Shown here one piece after another: positions 6,156-9,601 of a stretch of DNA of 9,601 bases (its first letter is position 1; each line of letters starts with the position of its first letter). Source of the stretch: Candidatus Bathyarchaeota archaeon. GTDB lineage: Archaea > Asgardarchaeota > Lokiarchaeia > Sigyniarchaeales > Sigyniarchaeaceae. The translations under genes and the position numbers were made by a program. Under the pieces are notes generated by a model. The model had not been told where the DNA came from. It ran no database searches and saw only the letters and a list, made by a program, of their open reading frames with translations. Location of the stretch: positions 1-9,601 of the forward strand of contig WJJB01000444.1 in assembly GCA_014729935.1 (NCBI GenBank), written 5' to 3'.

Positions 6156-6911
6156 ATGATCTCCCAATGCTAACTTTTTTTCCATCACATTCTTGTATTC
6201 GGGATTTATCTCGAAACTGGCGACGTTCCTATTCAAGTTTAGAGCAGCCAGGGCACATCCTGCGGATCCTGAAAAAGCATCCCCAATCCAATCTCCCTCA
6301 TTGGTAGAAATCTTGATCATTTTTTCCAAGAGCACTATGGGAAGTTGGCAGGGATGTCCCTTTATCCGGTGTGGATCGTTTCCACGGTTATACTCCGGCC
6401 AGAACCACACGTCCCTCTCGTATGGATTTCCCTTCCGTTTCGTGTTCGGGTTAACATACTGGGGCTTGAAGGTATAATTCTTCTTATCCTTCACAAGAAA
6501 CAAGATGTGATAATGGGAAGTAACATATTTCCGTTTCGCATATACCCCCCAAGAATACGCCCAAATTACATGGTTAATAAGATGAAAGGGGATTCGAGCA
6601 ACGGCATTCAGGATTTCTCTCAAGCGTGTCCATCCTGATACTAAATAAAAGGATCCATTATCTTTCAGGCTCTCGTAAACCACGGACGCCCATTGGTGTG
6701 TAAATTCCTCGTATTCGGTTCCTTTGAACTCATCATCGTAGAGAATGTAATCTTCAGCGCCATATTCATGCGATGATTTATCAAATTTCAAACCAAAGGG
6801 TGGATCTGCTATGACCAGGTCAAAAAAACCAGTGAAACGCGGTTGTTTAAGGGTTTTCCGGATATCACCGAAAATGAACTCGGATTCTGGTGTCACGTGC
6901 AATGGAAGCAC
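6144..6911 (-). CDS. Site-specific DNA methyltransferase, beta class, orphan
   Basis: The product transfers methyl groups from S-adenosylmethionine to a DNA base. The catalytic motif IV, DPPF (36-39), comes first. The SAM-binding motif I, DAFSGSAG (211-218), is near the C terminus, preceded by HPCQLP (186-191) from the motif X region. This order defines the beta class. DPPF, rather than SPPY, favours N6-adenine over N4-cytosine as target. The region between (about 80-185) would hold target recognition. At 255 residues it is compact but has all main motifs. The start is a GTG at 6911 with AGGA just upstream. Extension is limited by a TGA at 6951-6953, and no ATG lies between. No restriction endonuclease gene is adjacent, so it is probably a solitary methylase for regulation or protection. 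Confidence 0.87.
   Translation of the reverse strand: MLPLHVTPESEFIFGDIRKTLKQPRFTGFFDLVIADPPFGLKFDKSSHEYGAEDYILYDDEFKGTEYEEFTHQWASVVYESLKDNGSFYLVSGWTRLREILNAVARIPFHLINHVIWAYSWGVYAKRKYVTSHYHILFLVKDKKNYTFKPQYVNPNTKRKGNPYERDVWFWPEYNRGNDPHRIKGHPCQLPIVLLEKMIKISTNEGDWIGDAFSGSAGCALAALNLNRNVASFEINPEYKNVMEKKLALGDHSTE
6175..6181 (+). terminator. T-tract terminator for the phnN-like gene
   Basis: Seven T residues lie 19 nt after the phnN stop on the + strand, inside the 3' coding end of the opposing methyltransferase gene. This placement suits termination of a convergent pair. Confidence 0.45.
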
Positions 6912-6981
6912 CGTGGTTCCTATAAGGATTTCGGTAGCGCATGATGGTTCTCACTTTTCCACCGAGATCATTCAGTCAGTC

Positions 6982-6988
6982 TTTATTA
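6982..6988 (+). promoter_or_regulatory. Probable TATA box for SRP19, leaderless mRNA
   Basis: TTTATTA is centred 29 nt before the SRP19 ATG. No Shine-Dalgarno match lies between, so transcription probably starts at or very near the start codon. The same A+T stretch reads AGTAATAAAG on the - strand and might also serve the divergent methyltransferase. Confidence 0.45.
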
Positions 6989-7013
6989 CTTACCTTTAGC
7001 TACCTCATCTTGC

Positions 7014-7397
7014 ATGAGAAACAAGAAAAAGATCATGATTTACCCGTGCTATTTCGACGTGAAGCGTCCGAGAAGTAAAGGGCGGCGAGTGCCGAAAAAG
7101 GACGCGGTGCTTCGTCCCATGTTGGATGAATTACGCGTGATAGCCGATCACATGAAGCTTTCATATGATCTGGATGAGGAGGTCGTCCATCCCGCTGCTT
7201 GGTGGGACGGGAACCCTGGTCGCATTATGATAAAGAAAAAACAAGATGGAGAGGATCTCAAGAAAGCTATCTTGGTCAAGCAATTTTCCAAGTATCTTAA
7301 AGCTGTCAAGAAGAAGAAGAAGGAAAAAGAGGCAGCCAAGGCCAGGCATGCAAGGTATGGACGAAGTGGCAAGGGTCACAACCGCTACAAGAAATGA
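7014..7397 (+). CDS. srp19: Signal recognition particle subunit SRP19
   Basis: SRP19 binds the tips of helices 6 and 8 of 7S RNA and orders it for SRP54 binding, for targeting of membrane and secreted proteins. The 127-residue protein has the family pattern: IMIYPCYFDVKRPRSKGRRVP (7-27) with the strand and the basic RNA-contact loop, HPAAWWDGNPGRIMIKK (59-75), and a KKA...FSKYLK helix. A lysine/arginine-rich tail (99-127) extends past the core and probably adds RNA contacts. ATG 7014 is the chosen start. An internal ATG at 7035 would leave the protein starting MIYP, also seen in relatives. The gene stands alone, divergent from the methyltransferase and ending 3 bp from the stop of the opposing sulfatase-fold gene. 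It is the best evidence that this is archaeal DNA. Confidence 0.93.
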   Translation: MRNKKKIMIYPCYFDVKRPRSKGRRVPKKDAVLRPMLDELRVIADHMKLSYDLDEEVVHPAAWWDGNPGRIMIKKKQDGEDLKKAILVKQFSKYLKAVKKKKKEKEAAKARHARYGRSGKGHNRYKK

Positions 7398-7412
7398 AAA
7401 CTATAGTTTCAT
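7394..7412. repeat. Near-palindrome across two convergent stop codons
   Basis: AAACTATAGTTT at 7398-7409 is a perfect 12-bp palindrome. With one extra A it extends to ATG...CAT at 7394-7412. It contains the TAG stop (minus strand) of the sulfatase-fold gene, and its extension covers the SRP19 TGA. It could form a hairpin at both mRNA 3' ends. It may be coincidental. Confidence 0.4.
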
Positions 7413-8966
7413 CTTGAGCTTACCCGCGATATTCGATATTTTTCGTTTTTCCAAGGTATTAAAATGTTCGTCTGAGCTCTTACCGAGGGCCGCTCCCTTG
7501 CAATTGATATAATATTCGCAAAGTTCATGGAATTCGTTACTTTTTCGGGGATGCTTTTCACTGATATCTTGTTGCTCCATTTCATCCGTTTTGAGATTAT
7601 ATAATTCCTTGGACTCAGTTTCCTGGTCATAGATGTACTTGAATTCGTTGGTTCTCACAGAAACCATCTTTTTTATCGTCCTGTCCGATGCTTGGTTGAA
7701 TCGCGTAACAATTCCCTTATGGAACGTGCAAGCCATTACATGATCTAATCCCGGATTGCCATTTCCGATATTCTTCAGTAAACTCTCGCTATCGAATGCT
7801 GGATCATTTTCCAAGCCGGCGAGTTCCAAGATGGTAGGAGGTAACTGGATGAGGGACGAGAGCCCAGGTACCCGGGTTCCAGGATTTAACCCTGGTATTT
7901 CCTCCCGCTCGATGGGTCCACCGAATATCGCAAATGGCACGTGGGGAAGTTCGTCGTAAAGATGAGCCCTGTGCCCATAATCACCATGCTCGTTGAATTC
8001 CTCCCCGTGATCTGAAGTGAGGATGAAAATGGTCTTATCGTATTCACCGTGCTTTTTGAACAAGGTGACGATCGTGGAGATATTTTCATCCACGCTTGGA
8101 ATTTCGGCATCATAAAAATCTATCAGCCGTTGTTTCTTGTCATGTTCCTTTAGAATATCCGTATATTCAGGATACTTCTTGTTGTGTTCGAACTCCCGCT
8201 TGGATATCCTCGCATTCACTTGTTCGAGGTGGTTATAATCTTGAGGCATGAACGGGTCATGGGTGTCCATGTAATGCACCCAAAGAAAAATCGGTGTCTT
8301 TACCTTCCGGCGATGCAACCCCCTTCCTTGCCCCTTGGTTACTTGTTTCCTTTTCCCGTCTTTTTCGTGGAATACGGCGTGCTTTAACCACCGAATAACT
8401 CGCTTGGTGATACTATTTGCAGGATCGTAATATTTCACTTGCCTTCCTAAGAATAACCTGTAGAAAAGATTCTTTATATTGGTTTGGAGGACTTTTGGGA
8501 TTGGCAAATTTTGCAATTGATTGAACATAACATTAGATTTTTGCCCGTCTTTTTCAAAGAACCCAAGGATCTTCTTGAACACGGGATTTGTACCCTCGTC
8601 CGAGCTCATAGAATCATAATACTTCTTGAAACCCCTGTGATAGTTAAAAAAATGGCTGATAAGCGGATTAGAGTGAAATCCCGCAGTGAAATACCCGTGT
8701 TTCTCGAGAACTTGAGCAATCGAGATTTTTCCTAACGGGAGGGGAGAGTACCCTCCCTTGTCGAACGGGTAAGTACCGGTGAACATTGAACAGAATGCAG
8801 GGGGTGTACAGGGGCCAGTGGACATTATATTATCGAAAATAACTCCATCTTGTAGGAGATCATCGATGCGTGGCGTCACGTTCCTTTGGTACCCGTTAAA
8901 ACCGCATTTATCATAACGTAGCGCGTCAACCGTAAGTAAAACAATGTTGTAACCCGTTTTCACCAT
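7401..8966 (-). CDS. Sulfatase/alkaline-phosphatase superfamily hydrolase or transferase, non-canonical nucleophile
   Basis: This is a two-metal phospho- or sulfo-ester enzyme by fold. Numbering here is from a GTG at 8972. NIVLLTVDALRYD (9-21) supplies the first metal aspartate (Asp16), HDP lies at 238-240, SDHGEE at 320-325 supplies Asp and His ligands, and a GHRAHLYDE segment follows. NEFKYIYD and ELYNL near 442-460 are the usual sulfatase C-terminal part. The nucleophile loop is CTPPAF...TGTYP. Aligned on the TG, Thr56 takes the nucleophile place and Phe60 the arginine place, so the Cys-x-Pro-Ser-Arg formylglycine signature is absent. No signal peptide or membrane helix is seen, so it is probably cytoplasmic. 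A basic insert lies at about 205-225. I prefer ATG 8966, with AGG 5 nt upstream; GTG at 8972 or 8963 is possible. Substrate unknown, perhaps a glycan or lipid. Confidence 0.85.
   Translation of the reverse strand: MVKTGYNIVLLTVDALRYDKCGFNGYQRNVTPRIDDLLQDGVIFDNIMSTGPCTPPAFCSMFTGTYPFDKGGYSPLPLGKISIAQVLEKHGYFTAGFHSNPLISHFFNYHRGFKKYYDSMSSDEGTNPVFKKILGFFEKDGQKSNVMFNQLQNLPIPKVLQTNIKNLFYRLFLGRQVKYYDPANSITKRVIRWLKHAVFHEKDGKRKQVTKGQGRGLHRRKVKTPIFLWVHYMDTHDPFMPQDYNHLEQVNARISKREFEHNKKYPEYTDILKEHDKKQRLIDFYDAEIPSVDENISTIVTLFKKHGEYDKTIFILTSDHGEEFNEHGDYGHRAHLYDELPHVPFAIFGGPIEREEIPGLNPGTRVPGLSSLIQLPPTILELAGLENDPAFDSESLLKNIGNGNPGLDHVMACTFHKGIVTRFNQASDRTIKKMVSVRTNEFKYIYDQETESKELYNLKTDEMEQQDISEKHPRKSNEFHELCEYYINCKGAALGKSSDEHFNTLEKRKISNIAGKLKMKL
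7439..7450 (+). terminator. T-rich terminator for SRP19
   Basis: Two runs of five T (7439-7443 and 7446-7450) lie about 42-53 nt past the SRP19 stop, within the 3' end of the convergent gene. Confidence 0.35.
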
Positions 8967-8974
8967 GATCACCT

Positions 8975-8992
8975 TGGAGTATTCCTACTCCA
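8975..8992. repeat. Perfect 7-bp inverted repeat just upstream of the sulfatase-fold gene
   Basis: TGGAGTA (8975-8981) and TACTCCA (8986-8992) flank a 4-nt spacer. The pair ends 8 nt before ATG 8966 and abuts the AGGTGATC ribosome site (8967-8974). In mRNA it would form a hairpin beside the start; in DNA it could be an operator. The rest of the 78-bp gap between the two minus-strand genes shows no clear TATA box. Confidence 0.5.
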
Positions 8993-9044
8993 CCAGTATG
9001 AAGACTCACGGGTGAAAAGCCCAGGGAGACCTTTAACTTTTCCC

Positions 9045-9601
9045 TCATGCCGGATCTTGTTGAATCCTTTTTGGATCCTTGTAACTTGATTGTGCACTCT
9101 TTCCTACCTGTTTTGTCAATATCAATTCGAGATCTGTGAACTCCTCTATGCCTTTTTTCTGTAACCAGCGTTTCAGGATCTTCTTTCCCGCAAAGCTGAT
9201 GGATTCATATCCCATGAGAAACATGATGGGAATGTAAAACGTGATGAGAGGATCAATGATGATGATGATGAACTTGATATCGATGCCAATACGCACGATG
9301 ATAAATAGAATGTACGATATAATAACGCCTGGGCCACCAAGTCCCTTGAGCCACGGTAAGACGCTCCTCCCGTATGGGTAAAGGAATTTAACGTTTTCCT
9401 CCACCCTGTAAAACATCAAGTTGATATCATCGAAAAACCACGTGGGCGTGATGATGAAGCTTGTAATGAACGAGAAGAAGAAAACAAGAAACGAGTAGAG
9501 TGTCTCGTATCCGGTGAAATAATCTTCAAAATCGACAACAGTGTCCGGACTTTGCACGATGTTCATGAACTCCCCGAATTGTATCGTGGTTAGGGTGAGG
9601 A
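9045..9601 (-). CDS. Unrecognised multi-pass membrane protein (5' end beyond window)
   Basis: I do not recognise the family. The frame is open from the window edge (9601) to a TGA at 9045. An ATG at 9566 is a possible start giving 173 residues, but the frame stays open upstream with sensible codons, so the gene is probably longer. Numbered from that ATG, hydrophobic segments lie at about 23-45 (rich in Phe), 79-97 and 98-118, separated by a basic, Tyr-rich loop (54-73). The tail from 127 is soluble, with KKILKRWLQKKG and a polar end (KDPKRIQQDP). An (ATG)5 tract at 9256-9270 encodes a run of isoleucines in the third segment. No catalytic motif is visible. It lies upstream of the sulfatase-fold gene on the same strand with 78 bp between, so joint transcription is possible but unproven. 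Confidence 0.7.
   Translation of the reverse strand, partial: LTLTTIQFGEFMNIVQSPDTVVDFEDYFTGYETLYSFLVFFFSFITSFIITPTWFFDDINLMFYRVEENVKFLYPYGRSVLPWLKGLGGPGVIISYILFIIVRIGIDIKFIIIIIDPLITFYIPIMFLMGYESISFAGKKILKRWLQKKGIEEFTDLELILTKQVGKSAQSSYKDPKRIQQDPA

Noticed and set aside
6193..6638. Open frames on the + strand within the methyltransferase gene
   Set aside because: The minus-strand methyltransferase motifs run through this interval, and the + strand peptides are featureless.
8802..8812. Cysteine in CTPPA as a formylglycine-forming sulfatase cysteine
   Set aside because: Alignment on the following TG places Thr, not Cys, at the nucleophile position, and the needed arginine is absent.
9256..9270. 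(ATG)5 short tandem repeat
   Set aside because: Only five units, and it simply encodes isoleucines in a membrane segment. No sign of phase variation, since a three-base unit would not shift the frame.
1..9601. A defence island, CRISPR array, IS element or tRNA
   Set aside because: I found no regularly spaced repeats, transposase, terminal inverted repeats with target duplications, or cloverleaf structure. The lone methyltransferase is not enough to call a defence system.

Overview
This is archaeal chromosomal DNA of moderate G+C content. The clearest marker is an SRP19 gene (7014-7397), a signal recognition particle subunit found in archaea and eukaryotes but not in bacteria. T-tract terminators, TATA-like boxes and Shine-Dalgarno matches of the AGGTGAT type fit this. 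The lineage cannot be fixed from the window. The carbamoyl-phosphate synthase is unusually close to the eukaryotic CAD and Bacteroidetes type, so an Asgard-like or other mesophilic archaeon is possible, but that is only a guess.

Layout. 1-3467 (+): the 3' three quarters of a carbamoyl-phosphate synthase large subunit gene, then a galactose-1-phosphate uridylyltransferase gene (galT-like) 16 bp downstream, probably one operon. 3468-3929: a region with a strong hairpin, a 52-residue ribbon-helix-helix regulator gene, a T-rich terminator, and the promoter of the next gene. 3930-6155 (+): a HypE-like AIR-synthase-fold protein, a universal stress protein and a PhnN-like ribose 1,5-bisphosphate kinase. 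6144-6911 (-): a solitary beta-class DNA methyltransferase whose 3' end overlaps the kinase gene tail to tail by 12 bp. 7014-7397 (+): SRP19, divergent from the methyltransferase. 7401-8966 (-): an alkaline-phosphatase/sulfatase superfamily enzyme with an atypical nucleophile motif. 9045-9601 (-): the 3' part of a gene for an unrecognised multi-pass membrane protein, running off the window.

How the genes may fit together. Several products meet around PRPP, UMP and UDP-sugars. CarB feeds pyrimidine synthesis, the PhnN-like kinase could make PRPP, and GalT exchanges UMP between UDP-glucose and galactose 1-phosphate. This is inference from predicted enzyme chemistry. Only carB-galT and usp-phnN are close enough to suggest shared transcripts. 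I see no IS element, CRISPR array, tRNA or rRNA, and no evidence for a multi-gene defence or other novel system. The second-look items are the small RHH gene with its upstream hairpin, the CAD-like CPS, the HypE-like protein without a terminal cysteine, the PhnN-like kinase without C-P lyase genes nearby, and the sulfatase-fold enzyme with threonine at the nucleophile position.
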